From NCBI RefSeq assembly GCF_030269445.1, contig NZ_BSTJ01000002.1:186001-250000 (forward strand): a stretch of DNA of 64,000 nt. Direction: 5' to 3'. The translations under genes and the position numbers were made by a program. Origin of the DNA: Actinoallomurus iriomotensis (GTDB lineage Bacteria > Actinomycetota > Actinomycetes > Streptosporangiales > Streptosporangiaceae). How positions within the stretch are numbered: position 1 is the stretch's first letter; every line of letters begins with the position of its first letter. The notes beneath the pieces were generated by a model. It made no database searches and had not been told where the DNA came from. It saw only the letters and a program-made list of their open reading frames with translations. Shown here piece after piece: positions 25,265 through 33,796 of this stretch.

Positions 25265-26149
25265 ATGACCAGGGCGATCGGCCTCGCCGGTACCGGCCGC
25301 TCGGCCGCCGAGATCTACGCGCCGTCGCTGGCATCGTGGCCGAAGACCGCGTTCGCGGGCGTGTGGTCGCCGTCTCCCGACGCCACCCGCGCTCTCGCCG
25401 AACGCCACTCCGTGCCCGCGTACGACCGGTTCGCCGAGTTGCTCGACCACTGCGACGCCGTCGCGTTCGCCGTGCCGCCGGCCGCGCAGTCGCCCCTGGC
25501 CGTGATCGCGGCGGGACGGCACAAGCACGTGCTGCTGAGACCGCCGATCGCCGGTGAGCTGGCCGGTGCCGAGGAGCTGGCGGACGTGGTCGCCGCCACC
25601 GATGTGATCTCTCAGATCGCGTTGACCTGGCGTTACTCTCCGACCGTGCGCTCGTTTCTGTCGTCCCAGGTCGAGCGGACGCACCCGCAAGGCGGCACCG
25701 GACGGCTCATCTCCGCCGCTCTGGCCGGCGACACTCCAGCCCGGCCCTGGCGGCCCGACCGCGGCGTGCTCATGGACATGGGGGTCGACGTCCTGGACCT
25801 GCTCGACGCCGCACTCGGCCACACGGCGTCGATCCGCGCACACGGCGAGCCATGGGGGTGGGTCGGATTGCTGCTCGAACACGAGGGCGGTCGCTTCAGC
25901 GAGGTCTCGCTGTACGCGACCGCGTCGGCGGACGAACCGGCCCGCGCGGAGGTCGAGGTCTTCGGCTCGGGCGGCTCCGCCGTGATCGACGGTGCGGAGG
26001 TCACCGGACCGGAGGCGTACGCGACGATGGTCGAAGAGTTCGCGGACGCGATCGAGCGGCACGCGCCGCACCCGCTGGACGTCCGGCACGGCCTCCATCT
26101 CCAGCGGCTGCTCGACGCCGCGACCACCGACCTGCTCACCGGCCGCTGA
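25265..26149 (+). CDS. Gfo/Idh/MocA-family protein with altered catalytic motif
   Basis: A 294-residue Rossmann plus C-terminal alpha/beta domain protein. The nucleotide motif is GLAGTGRSAAEIYAPSL, and the usual strand-turn AVAFAVPPAAQSPLAVIAA is present. In active members the next segment reads GKHVLCEKP with a catalytic Lys; here it is HKHVLLRPPIAGEL, so Glu-Lys-Pro has become Arg-Pro-Pro. The later DMGVDVLDLLDAALG keeps the acidic residue but the usual G-x-H-x-x-D His is replaced by Val. The protein may bind NAD(P) without ordinary dehydrogenase chemistry. It may be co-transcribed with the F420 oxidoreductase. Start at 25265 opens the fold directly. Confidence 0.75.
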   Translation: MTRAIGLAGTGRSAAEIYAPSLASWPKTAFAGVWSPSPDATRALAERHSVPAYDRFAELLDHCDAVAFAVPPAAQSPLAVIAAGRHKHVLLRPPIAGELAGAEELADVVAATDVISQIALTWRYSPTVRSFLSSQVERTHPQGGTGRLISAALAGDTPARPWRPDRGVLMDMGVDVLDLLDAALGHTASIRAHGEPWGWVGLLLEHEGGRFSEVSLYATASADEPARAEVEVFGSGGSAVIDGAEVTGPEAYATMVEEFADAIERHAPHPLDVRHGLHLQRLLDAATTDLLTGR

Positions 26150-26162
26150 CGACCCGCCGCCA

Positions 26163-26762
26163 TCACCCGGCCGCGCCGTCAGTGACGGAAGGCTCCTCGA
26201 TCCGTCCGGCGAGATACGTCGCCACCTCCCGCAGCGCCGCCTGCACCGCGCCGTAACCCTCGTGGCAAAGCCGTAGGAAGGTGTGATGCTGAGCGATGAC
26301 CTGGGAACCAGGCCGGGAGAAGTTGAGGGTGAAGGTCGGCAGATCGCCGCCGAGGTAGTTGACCCGCTCCGGCGACCACGCCGATCGCGTTCTCGTCGCA
26401 CGCCTCGGCGCCGAGGTGGAACCGGTCGCCCTCCATGGGCACGAGGCGGGGTCCGATATCCCAGTGGTCGCAGAACTTCTTCCAGCACACCTGGACGTTG
26501 ACGCCCATCACGAGGTTGGGCCGGGCGCCGGCGCCATACCGGCCGGCGTTGCGTCGCGCCCAGCGGCGCTTGAGCGCCAGGTCGAACATGAGCTCGTCGC
26601 GGATCAGCCGCGCGACGGTCGCCGGCGTCATCGGGCGTCGGGCGGTTCGTGCCGAGGAAGGACCGTCGTGGTGCCGGACGCCGGATCTGCGGCCCCGAAC
26701 AGCGGGCTCACCTGGAGCGGCCGATGCCGGTGCCGCTCCCGGTCGTTACTCCTCAGCGCCAT
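26163..26762 (-). pseudogene. Broken glutamate decarboxylase with multiple deletions
   Basis: Family segments appear in order but in different frames. From ATG 26762: MALRSNDRERHRHRPLQVSP and LFGAADP, the usual N-terminus. After a frameshift near 26631: MTPATVARLIRDELMFDL. Then the sequence jumps to ALKRRWARRNAGR, losing roughly 100 residues, and continues [20 protein letters not shown] and [23 protein letters not shown] with a few residues missing. The PLP-lysine region is lost. The last frame gives [20 protein letters not shown] and [16 protein letters not shown], stopping at 26163. Intact enzymes have about 460 residues; 600 bp remain here. Deletion sizes are estimates from family memory. 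No partner glutamate/GABA antiporter is nearby. Confidence 0.85.
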
Positions 26763-27184
26763 CTTCGCTCCCCTGGCAGCCGCGCCGAGAAGTCGGTCTC
26801 GCAGGCGGCCGTTCGAGTGCGGGCCGACGACGGTCAAAACCCGGGTCTGGAGACGCGCGCCTCCTGCCGCGTCGGGGGCTCGCCGGCCCGAGTCCACAGG
26901 CGGCGGTTCCGGCTCGCCCGGGTGAAGGTGGGTCCCGCCTCGCGCGGGTGAACAGGACGATCGGTGAAATCTGCGCGCGATCCCGCTTTCGCGCCGTTCG
27001 TCTGGCTCGGGCGTGAGGCCGGAATGGCGCGGGAAGTGGCGCATCGGGCGTGAAGCGCGCCTAGATCTTCCCCAAAACCAGTACACAACCTGGGCGAAGG
27101 CCGGATCCGCGGGTAATCAGCGAAACGCGTGGCGATGCCGGTAGCAAGGCACTGGCCTGCACCTACTCACATCTAAGGGGAGAC
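26763..27184. other. Non-coding spacer
   Basis: About 420 bp between the glutamate decarboxylase remnant and the small secreted protein gene. The open frames here show no family motif, are Arg/Pro/Ser-rich and lack ribosome sites. The last 80 bp should hold the promoter of the secreted protein gene, but no convincing -35/-10 pair was identified. Confidence 0.5.
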
Positions 27185-27448
27185 ATGGGACTCAAGACAA
27201 TGGTCCTGGCCGGCACCACGCTGGCGACCATGACCATCGGATTCGCGGCGCCCGCCTTCGCCGCGGCGGCCCCGGCCGCGCAGCCCGGCCGGACGATCGC
27301 GGCCCTTCAGACGGGGGGCGACGACGGAAACGACAGCGGCGTCTCGGGCCTCAGCGGGGACTCCCCCGTCTGTTCCGCTCTGGACGCCGAGACCGTTCCG
27401 ACCGGAGACGTCGTGGGCCGGTGCCTGGCGGGGACGACCCTCGTGTGA
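27185..27448 (+). CDS. Small secreted protein of unknown function
   Basis: An 87-residue precursor. AAGGGGAGAC stands directly before the ATG. Residues 1-27 are a Sec signal peptide (LKTMVLAGTTLATMTIGF core, APAFA-AAAP cleavage region). The mature part is about 55-60 residues, with an Asp/Gly/Ser-rich stretch GGDDGNDSGVSGLSGDS and two cysteines (SPVCSAL and VGRCLAG) that could pair. No known family. It stands alone, followed by a GC-rich hairpin. Could be a secreted peptide effector, a surface peptide or a precursor. Confidence 0.7.
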   Translation: MGLKTMVLAGTTLATMTIGFAAPAFAAAAPAAQPGRTIAALQTGGDDGNDSGVSGLSGDSPVCSALDAETVPTGDVVGRCLAGTTLV

Positions 27449-27515
27449 CCTCTCACCGGTGACGGTCCGCCGTGGCCCGGAGCACGCCTCCCGGACACGC
27501 CACGGATCGCGGTGC

Positions 27516-27541
27516 GGGCCGCCTCCCCGGCGGGGCGGCCC
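27516..27541 (+). terminator. GC-rich hairpin after the small secreted protein gene
   Basis: GGGCCGCC at 27516-27523 pairs with GGCGGCCC at 27534-27541 around a 10-nt loop. It lies between two convergent genes (27448 and 27607). No T-tract, as is common in actinomycete terminators. Confidence 0.5.
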
Positions 27542-27606
27542 GTACGTTCTTCCGGCAGGGCGCGGGAGCCTCGACGGCCGTCACCCGCCCGCCGGATCCG
27601 CGCCGC

Positions 27607-28524
27607 TCACCGCCGCCCCGTGACGCCCGGTGACCGGACCGGGCAGTCCGGCATCGCCTCCAGCAGCTCGGTGAGCCGGCGCGCGCTGCGCGGGGCGTGG
27701 TCGCGGTAGGCGTTCTTCATGATCACGTGCGTGCTCGACGTCTCCCGGGCGAGCTCACAGATGCGCGGCGCCCACTCCGCCAGCTCCCGGGTGGAGTACA
27801 GGTATCCGTAGCGCTCGTACCGGTCGTCGCCGGTCCACCGGCCACGGCCGTGGAAGCGGACCTCCGCCAGGCCCGCGGTGGCGGCCGTCACGGGCGGAAT
27901 GGACCAGGGACGGCCCTGGGGCATGTCGACGCACACGTACGCGATGGCGTGCGAGCGGAGGAAGCCGAGCGTCTCCTCCCGGTTCTCCTCGCTCATCCAG
28001 GTCCGGTTGCGGAACTCCGCCGCGATCGGCAGCGGTTCGCAGCGCCGCCCGCACTCCACGACGTAGTCCTTGTTGTGCCGGCCGATGGGGAACCAGCGCG
28101 GGAAGGAGAACAGCACCGCCCCGAACCGGCCGGCCTCGCGGAGCGGCGTCAGCGCGGTCACGAAGCGCCGCCAGACCTGCTCGACGACCTCCGGGTCGAG
28201 GTCGCGGAGGTAGAAGTTCCCCTCCTTGGGCGGCAGCGCCGTGCGCAGGTCCTTCGGGAACGCCGCGGCGCGGGTGGGATGACAGGTGAGCAGGGAGAAC
28301 GCCTTGACGTCGAACGTGAAGCCGGCCGGCGTCCGCCGCGCCCACAGCCGTGTGGTCCGTTCGCCGGGCAGCGCGTAGTAGGTCGAGTCGACCTCCACCA
28401 CCGGGAACCGGCTCGCGTAGTAGCGCAGGCGCTCGGCCGGCGTACGGGCCCCGGGCGGATACCACCCCGAGGTGAGCAGTGTCTCGTCGGTCCATGACGC
28501 CGTGCCGACCAGCACGTCACCCAC
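27607..28524 (-). CDS. DUF72 (YecE-family) protein
   Basis: A 305-residue TIM-barrel-like protein. VLVGTASWTDETLLTSGWYPP opens the fold, followed by YYASRFPVVEVDSTYYALPG, FTFDVKAFSLLTCHPTR and IAAEFRNRTWM, all DUF72 landmarks. Function of the family is unknown; a nucleic-acid or sugar-phosphate role has been suggested without proof. It is divergent from the Ser/Thr kinase gene, with a 128-bp spacer. Full length. Confidence 0.9.
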   Translation of the reverse strand: MGDVLVGTASWTDETLLTSGWYPPGARTPAERLRYYASRFPVVEVDSTYYALPGERTTRLWARRTPAGFTFDVKAFSLLTCHPTRAAAFPKDLRTALPPKEGNFYLRDLDPEVVEQVWRRFVTALTPLREAGRFGAVLFSFPRWFPIGRHNKDYVVECGRRCEPLPIAAEFRNRTWMSEENREETLGFLRSHAIAYVCVDMPQGRPWSIPPVTAATAGLAEVRFHGRGRWTGDDRYERYGYLYSTRELAEWAPRICELARETSSTHVIMKNAYRDHAPRSARRLTELLEAMPDCPVRSPGVTGRR

Positions 28525-28652
28525 GTTCCCACGATAGGCGGATCGCCGGCGTCGCCGCCCGGTTGATCCGCGAGAAACGGCAGTTCATCCCGTTCATCAC
28601 GATTAGGACGGGAAGACGGGGGAATCCGAAGCATCCCAAAGGAGGGACGCGG

Positions 28653-29897
28653 ATGGACGGAACACCGGTACTGGTCGGGGGCGGGAGTGCGGTCCTGCCG
28701 GCAGACGTACTCCCGCTGGCACCCGGGGATCCGGTCACGGTCGGAGGCCACACGCTGATCGGGCGGCTCGGCGCCGGGGGCATGGGCGTGGTGTACCTCG
28801 GCCGCGACGAGAACGGCCGCCTGGCGGCGGTCAAGGTCGCGCACACGGGAACGGTCGGCGAGGAGGAGGCGCGGGCCCGGTTCCGGGACGAGGTGGCGTC
28901 CCTGATCCGGGTCCCCTCGCACTACACGGCCCGCCCGCTGGCGGACGGCACCGCGCAGACCCCGCCCTACATCGTCACCGAGTACGTCGCGGGCCCCTCG
29001 CTGAAGGAGATCATCGCCAGGGACGGCGCGCTGCCGCCGGAACGGCTGCGCACGCTCGCCACGGGCGTGCTGCGCGCGCTGGCCGCGATTCACCGGGCGG
29101 GCCTGGTCCACCGCGACCTGAAGCCGGCGAACGTCCTGATGGGACCGACCGGCCCTCGCGTCATCGACTTCGGTATCGCCCAGAGCGTCTCCGCCGCGGG
29201 TGGGCCCACCGAGACCGGCAAGGTCGTCGGAAGCGTCGGCTGGATCGCGCCCGAACGCCTGGCCCGCCGGCCCGCCTCGCCCGCCTCCGACGTCTTCTGC
29301 TGGGGATGTCTCGTCGCCTACGCCGGCACCGCACGGAACCCGTTCGGCGAGGGCGACGCCCTGGAGATGGCCGGCCGGGCCCTCTTCGAGCAGCCCGACC
29401 TGGGCGGCCTCGACCCGTCCCTGCGGTCCCTGGTGACCTCCGCGCTCGCCAAGGACCCCGACGACCGGCCCACCGCCGCCCAGCTGCTCGCCCGCCTGGA
29501 CCCGGCCGACCCACTCGCGGCCGGCGACCTGGCGGACGACACCGCGACGAACCTGACACCGATCACCGACACCCGCCGGAGGCCGAGGATGCTGGCCGCG
29601 GCGTGCGCGGCGTCGGTCGCCGCCGTCGCCGCGGGCACGTGGATCCTGCCGCAGGCGGTACAGCCGGCGACGTCGGCCGGCGGCAGCGCCCCCGTCCAGC
29701 AGACGCATCGGCCGCCGAGCGCCGCGGACGTCGCCGTGATCTCCCGCGAGCCGGCCAGGACCCCGCAGCGGGGCACCCGGACCCTCGGCCGGCCGGAGGA
29801 CACCACCCCCACCACGAAGCCCGCCGGCGGTCACGCGCCCTCGTCGCACGGCAAGGCCAAGGGCAAGCAGCATAACCACAAGAAGGGCCCCAAGTAG
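28653..29897 (+). CDS. Membrane-anchored eukaryotic-type Ser/Thr protein kinase
   Basis: A 414-residue kinase. The catalytic domain (about 30-280) has glycine loop GRLGAGGMGVVYLG, Lys in AAVKVAHTG, HRDLKPANVL, DFGIAQS and the APERL segment, so it looks active. A single membrane helix follows near residue 310 (MLAAACAASVAAVAAGTWIL). The outer tail of about 85 residues is Pro/Thr-rich and ends in a His/Lys-rich stretch (SSHGKAKGKQHNHKKGPK); no PASTA or other sensor domain is present. ATG at 28653 with GGAGGG at 28641-28646. Targets are unknown. It converges on the DAO-type oxidase gene. Confidence 0.92.
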   Translation: MDGTPVLVGGGSAVLPADVLPLAPGDPVTVGGHTLIGRLGAGGMGVVYLGRDENGRLAAVKVAHTGTVGEEEARARFRDEVASLIRVPSHYTARPLADGTAQTPPYIVTEYVAGPSLKEIIARDGALPPERLRTLATGVLRALAAIHRAGLVHRDLKPANVLMGPTGPRVIDFGIAQSVSAAGGPTETGKVVGSVGWIAPERLARRPASPASDVFCWGCLVAYAGTARNPFGEGDALEMAGRALFEQPDLGGLDPSLRSLVTSALAKDPDDRPTAAQLLARLDPADPLAAGDLADDTATNLTPITDTRRRPRMLAAACAASVAAVAAGTWILPQAVQPATSAGGSAPVQQTHRPPSAADVAVISREPARTPQRGTRTLGRPEDTTPTTKPAGGHAPSSHGKAKGKQHNHKKGPK

Positions 29898-29910
29898 CCG
29901 GGCGCAGGCG

Positions 29911-31032
29911 TCAACCGCGAGCTTCGACCACACGAGACGGGTCGTACGGGCTCAGGTCGAGCTCCGGCGTACGGCCGAGGGCGAGTTCGGCCGCCACCGC
30001 TCCGGCGTACGGCCCCGTCGTCAGGCCGGTCGGGCCGAACCCTGTCGCCACGATGAGTCCCGGGGCTCCCGCGACCGCGCCGAGGAGCGGGCGCTCGTCC
30101 AGGCTCGCCGGGCGGAAGCCCACGCGGATGTCGGCGACCGTGGCGTCGGCCAGGCCCGGCGCGACGGAGATGGCCTCATCCAGCACCTCGCGCAGTCCCG
30201 CGGCGGTCACCCGGTGGTCGAATCCGGTGCCGTGCTCACGGGTCGCCCCGACCACGATCCGTGAGTCGTCAAAGGCCAGCATGTAGTGGTCGCCCTCGGG
30301 CAGCACGATCGGCCATCGGCGGGTGTCGGCGCCGGGCAGCCGCAGGTGCACGATCTGCCCCCGCTGCGGGACGACCGGCAGGGGCGTCGCGGGCGACGCG
30401 AGAACGTCGGCGGACCACGCACCCGCCGCCAGGACGACCGCGTCGGCCGGGACGGCGTCTCCGTCGACCGCCACGGTCCACCGGCCGTCCTCGGTCAGCG
30501 TGACGCGCGCGGAGCCGCTCCGGCGTACCGTCCCCCGCCGCTCGGCGGCGGCCAGCAGCGTGTCGCGCAGCCGCGCACCGTCCACGCGGGCCGCGCCGGT
30601 GACGTGGACCGCCGGCCAGTCATCCCGTAGCGGCGGGAACAGCCGCCTCGCCTCACCGGGGTCGAGCACGGTGACCTCGCCGACCTCCGGCTCGTCGGCC
30701 CGTCGGCGCCGGGCCCGTTCGGCGCTCTCCCGTACCCGCTCGGCCGAGCCGGCCACGGCCAGCGCGCCGGTACGGGCGTACCCGGTGTCGGACCGGCCGT
30801 CGGCGTTCAGCCGGCCGACCAGCTCCGGGTAGTAGCGCGCGCCCGCGCTCGCGAGCCGGTATCGCGCCGGGTCGGTTCCCCGGGACAGCCACGGGCAGAC
30901 GATGCCGGCTCCGGCCGCCGTCGCCTGCCCCTCGTCCGCCCGGTCGACCAGCGTCACCCGCCCCCCGGCCGCGGCCAGGTGGTAGGCGGTGCTGGCCCCG
31001 ACGATGCCCGCGCCGACAACGATGATCTCCAC
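29911..31032 (-). CDS. FAD-dependent amino acid/glycine oxidase-like protein (DAO family)
   Basis: A 373-residue protein. FAD motif EIIVVGAGIVGASTAYHLAA at the very start, then GQATAAGAGIVCPWLSR, VVLAAGAWSADVL, and the C-terminal GFRPASLDERPLLGAVAG and VATGFGPTGLTTGPYAG typical of DAO-family oxidases that oxidise D-amino acids, glycine or sarcosine. GTG at 31032 was preferred over ATG 31080 because GGAGGGAGAG stands 4-13 bp upstream and it opens the Rossmann fold directly. The substrate is not predictable. Confidence 0.85.
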   Translation of the reverse strand: MEIIVVGAGIVGASTAYHLAAAGGRVTLVDRADEGQATAAGAGIVCPWLSRGTDPARYRLASAGARYYPELVGRLNADGRSDTGYARTGALAVAGSAERVRESAERARRRRADEPEVGEVTVLDPGEARRLFPPLRDDWPAVHVTGAARVDGARLRDTLLAAAERRGTVRRSGSARVTLTEDGRWTVAVDGDAVPADAVVLAAGAWSADVLASPATPLPVVPQRGQIVHLRLPGADTRRWPIVLPEGDHYMLAFDDSRIVVGATREHGTGFDHRVTAAGLREVLDEAISVAPGLADATVADIRVGFRPASLDERPLLGAVAGAPGLIVATGFGPTGLTTGPYAGAVAAELALGRTPELDLSPYDPSRVVEARG

Positions 31033-31110
31033 GGCTCTCCCTCCGTGTGGTGGCGCGCCGGTCGCGGCGCGTGTCACCACCGTACGGAGGCAGCGACCTC
31101 ACACAACGGC

Positions 31111-31145
31111 GAAGCCGGGCCGAGGGACGATCCCGGCCCGGCTTC
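31111..31145 (-). terminator. Strong GC-rich terminator hairpin
   Basis: GAAGCCGGGCCG (31111-31122) and CGGCCCGGCTTC (31134-31145) form a perfect 12-bp stem with an 11-nt loop. It lies 14 bp beyond the stop of the DUF4190-like gene and upstream of the DAO gene, so it separates two same-strand units. Confidence 0.75.
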
Positions 31146-31158
31146 GGTGTGTCGTCGG

Positions 31159-31443
31159 TCAGCTGGAGTTCATGGCCGACATCCGGACGATGAAGCTCAG
31201 GATGCCGAGCACGACGGCGACGATGCCGCCGATCCACGCCACCTTGGCGATCGTGTCCGGCCTCCCCTGGGCGCGGAACTGGCTCTGGGCGACGAGCCCG
31301 AGCACGATCGCCGCCGGCGAGCAGCAGAACCAGCACACGATGCCGATGATCGCCAGGACCTGAGGCGTGCTGGACTGCGGGGCCTGCTGCGGGTAGCCCG
31401 CACCACCGTAACCAGGGGGCGGCGGCTGAGGCGGGTATCCCAT
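31159..31443 (-). CDS. Small membrane protein, DUF4190-like
   Basis: A 94-residue protein. A Pro/Gly/Gln-rich cytoplasmic head (YPPQPPPPGYGGAGYPQQAP) precedes two membrane helices, VLAIIGIVCWFCCSPAAIVLGL and VAWIGGIVAVVLGILSFIV, separated by the polar RAQGRPD loop. This is the DUF4190/CD225-like layout common in actinomycetes; no function is known. ATG at 31443 follows GGGAGGA. It lies 11 bp after the DUF2752 gene and these two families often occur together. Confidence 0.82.
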   Translation of the reverse strand: MGYPPQPPPPGYGGAGYPQQAPQSSTPQVLAIIGIVCWFCCSPAAIVLGLVAQSQFRAQGRPDTIAKVAWIGGIVAVVLGILSFIVRMSAMNSS

Positions 31444-31454
31444 AATTCCTCCCG

Positions 31455-31889
31455 TTAGATAATGCCGAAGCGCTGGAGCTGCCAGATCTCCGCGAAAGCA
31501 AGAATCGCGACAATAGCGAATACAGGCAGCAACTGTCGCCATCGATTCGGTAGCTCACGCCAAAAAGTCGCCGCTCTGGAACGCCGGATGAACGGCACGA
31601 GAACGAACCCGGCGCAGACGGCGACCGCCAAAGGGGAGGCACCGGCCGCCCCGACGAGGTCGGCGTGCCCGAGACGGACCGCGGCCGTGGTGAACCCGCA
31701 CATCGGGCACGGGATCCCCGTCGCTTCCCGTAGCAGGCACAACGTCGGCGGGCGCGGAACGCGAAGCAGGGCGAGCCCGACGACGACGGCGACGAGCACC
31801 GCCGACCGCCAAGCCGCCGCCAGCGGGCGCGAGGTCACCATACGCACAGTGTGCACCACGGACGAGCTGCGTCTCGGTGAATTCCACAC
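31455..31889 (-). CDS. DUF2752 membrane protein
   Basis: A 144-residue protein with about three membrane helices. The DUF2752 signature is CLLREATGIPCPMCGFTTAAVRLGHAD, with two conserved cysteines in CPMCG that might bind a metal or form a disulfide. GTG at 31889 has GAGGG 4 bp upstream; ATG at 31841 is an alternative. Role unknown. Probably co-transcribed with the DUF4190-like gene. Confidence 0.8.
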   Translation of the reverse strand: MWNSPRRSSSVVHTVRMVTSRPLAAAWRSAVLVAVVVGLALLRVPRPPTLCLLREATGIPCPMCGFTTAAVRLGHADLVGAAGASPLAVAVCAGFVLVPFIRRSRAATFWRELPNRWRQLLPVFAIVAILAFAEIWQLQRFGII

Positions 31890-31928
31890 TGATCCCTCGC
31901 CGCCGGTCCGGCGACGAGGAGACGAAGA

Positions 31929-32750
31929 TCACAGCTCGGCACCGGGTTCGGTCACCGGTGGCCGCGCCCGCGGTACGACGACCGGCGAGCCGTCCCCGGG
32001 CGCGCGCAGGATGTCGGCCTCCACGGAGTACAGCTCCTTCACCAGCGCCTCGTCCACGGTGTCGCGAGGCGCGCCGGTCGCGATGACCCGGCCGTCCTTC
32101 ATCGCGGCGACGGTGTCGGCGTAGCGCGCGGCGGCGGCCAGGTCGTGCTGGACCATGACGACCGTACGGCCCGCCGCCGCGACCTCGCGGACCAGTTCGA
32201 GGACGTCGACGACGTGGCCGAGGTCGAGGGCGCTGGTGGGCTCGTCGAGCAGGACGACGGGCGTGCGCTGGGCGAGCACCATCGCGAGCCAGCAGCGCTG
32301 CCGCTGCCCGCCCGAGAGCCGGTCGAGGCGTTCGCCGGCCAGCTCCGCGGTGCCGGTGGCCTCCAGCGCCTCGCGCACCGCGTCTTCGTCCTCGCGCGAC
32401 CACTGGCGCAGCAGGCCCTGGTGGGGATGGCGGCCGTACCGGACGAGTCCGGCGACGGTCACGGCCTCGGGGGCGCGCGGCGACTGGGGCAGCAGGGCGA
32501 TGCGGTGCGCGGCCTGCCGCCGGCTGAGCCGCCAGACGTCGTCCCCGTCCACATGGACGGTGCCGGAGCCGGGCCGGTGCAGGCGGGCGACGGCGCGCAG
32601 CAGGGTCGACTTCCCGCAGCCGTTGGGGCCGACGATCGCGGCGACCCGCCCGGCGGGGACGGTCAGGTCGACGTCCTTGACGACGGGACGGCCGGGGTAG
32701 CCGGCGTGCAGCGACCGCACTTCGAGGCCAGGTGTCATGAGGGAGGTCAT
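31929..32750 (-). CDS. Fe-siderophore ABC importer, ATP-binding subunit
   Basis: A 273-residue FepC-type ATPase. Walker A GPNGCGKSTLLRAVARLHRP, Q-loop IALLPQSPRAPE, signature LSGGQRQRCWLAMVLAQ, Walker B VVLLDEPTSALDL and switch VQHDL are all present, with the length and spacing of the FecE/FepC group. Its ATG overlaps the TGA of the upstream permease. Third gene of the iron-importer operon transcribed leftward from the iron box at 34878-34896. It supplies energy for ferric-siderophore uptake, presumably of the catecholate made by the divergent ent operon. Confidence 0.94.
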   Translation of the reverse strand: MTSLMTPGLEVRSLHAGYPGRPVVKDVDLTVPAGRVAAIVGPNGCGKSTLLRAVARLHRPGSGTVHVDGDDVWRLSRRQAAHRIALLPQSPRAPEAVTVAGLVRYGRHPHQGLLRQWSREDEDAVREALEATGTAELAGERLDRLSGGQRQRCWLAMVLAQRTPVVLLDEPTSALDLGHVVDVLELVREVAAAGRTVVMVQHDLAAAARYADTVAAMKDGRVIATGAPRDTVDEALVKELYSVEADILRAPGDGSPVVVPRARPPVTEPGAEL

Positions 32751-33796
32751 GCCTTTTCGGTGGTCCGGTGCGAGCGGAAGAGAACCCAGAGGAGGAACGG
32801 CCCGCCGAGGACGCTCGTGACGACGCCCACCGGCAGCTCGACGGGGGCGACGACCCGGCCCAGCGCGTCGGCGGCGGTGACGAGCGCGGCGCCGGTCAGG
32901 GCGGAGCCGGTCACCGGGACGCGCGTGGGGCCGGCGAGTCGCTGGGCGAGGATCGGAGCGGCGAGGGCGACGAAGGCGATCGGCCCGCCGACACCGACGG
33001 CGACCCCGGCGAGGGCGACCGCGAGGGCGAGGGCCGCGGCCCGTACCCGCCGCAGGTCGACGCCGAGGGAAGCCGCCATGTCGTCGTCGAAGCGCAGGAG
33101 CTGGAGGCGGTGCCCGGCCGCGAGCGAGAGCGGCAGGAGGAACAGCAGCGCGATCAGCAGCGGCCCGCCGACGCTCCAGTCGCGCCCGTTGAGGCTGCCG
33201 ACGGCCCACAGGAACACGCCGCCCGCGGTGTTGTCGTTCTGGCGGGACATGACGAGGTCGCTGACGGCGCCGACGAACGTGGAGACGCCGATGCCGACGA
33301 CGAGGAGGCGGTGGCCGGCCACGCCGGCGCCGCCCGCGCACAGCACGACCAGCACCGCGGCGGCGACCGCGCCGAGCGGGCCGAGCCACCAGTCACCGAC
33401 CATGCCGGTCGCCGAGCCGGCCGCGGAGGCGACGACGGCGGCGGTCGCGCCCTCGTTGACGCCGACGAGGTCGGGGGTGGCCAGCCGGTTGCCGGCGAGG
33501 GTCTGGGTGAGGCAGCCCGAGACGCCGAGGGCGGCGCCCACCATGAGGCCCGCGAAGACGCGAGGCAGCCGCAGATCCCAGACGATCATGATGCTTCCGG
33601 GGTCGCCCGCGCGGAGCAGGCCGGAGACGGTCTGCTCCAGGCTCATGCCGGTCGAGCTCGCCGTCACCGCGACGACGACGAGGACGGCGACGAGGGGCAC
33701 GAGGAACGCCGCGGCGAGCGCGCTGCGCCGGGGGAAGAGCCACGAGAGGGTCCCCGTGCGCAGGGGCGTGCTGTCGGGCGGAGTGACGTCCGTCAT
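32747..33796 (-). CDS. Fe-siderophore ABC importer permease (FecCD family), second subunit
   Basis: A 349-residue permease with about nine to ten membrane helices. IVWDLRLPRVFAGLMVGAALGVSGCLTQTLAGNRLATPDLVGVNEGA is the FecCD signature region (residues about 70-115), and GVGGPIAFVALAAPILAQRLAG is the conserved ATPase-coupling loop. ATGA overlaps join it to both neighbours. It pairs with the next permease to form the FepD/FepG-like heterodimeric channel. Confidence 0.93.
   Translation of the reverse strand: MTDVTPPDSTPLRTGTLSWLFPRRSALAAAFLVPLVAVLVVVAVTASSTGMSLEQTVSGLLRAGDPGSIMIVWDLRLPRVFAGLMVGAALGVSGCLTQTLAGNRLATPDLVGVNEGATAAVVASAAGSATGMVGDWWLGPLGAVAAAVLVVLCAGGAGVAGHRLLVVGIGVSTFVGAVSDLVMSRQNDNTAGGVFLWAVGSLNGRDWSVGGPLLIALLFLLPLSLAAGHRLQLLRFDDDMAASLGVDLRRVRAAALALAVALAGVAVGVGGPIAFVALAAPILAQRLAGPTRVPVTGSALTGAALVTAADALGRVVAPVELPVGVVTSVLGGPFLLWVLFRSHRTTEKA

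Noticed and set aside
26763-27088. Open frames on both strands between the decarboxylase remnant and the secreted protein gene
   Set aside because: Arg/Pro/Ser-rich, no start signals, no family similarity.
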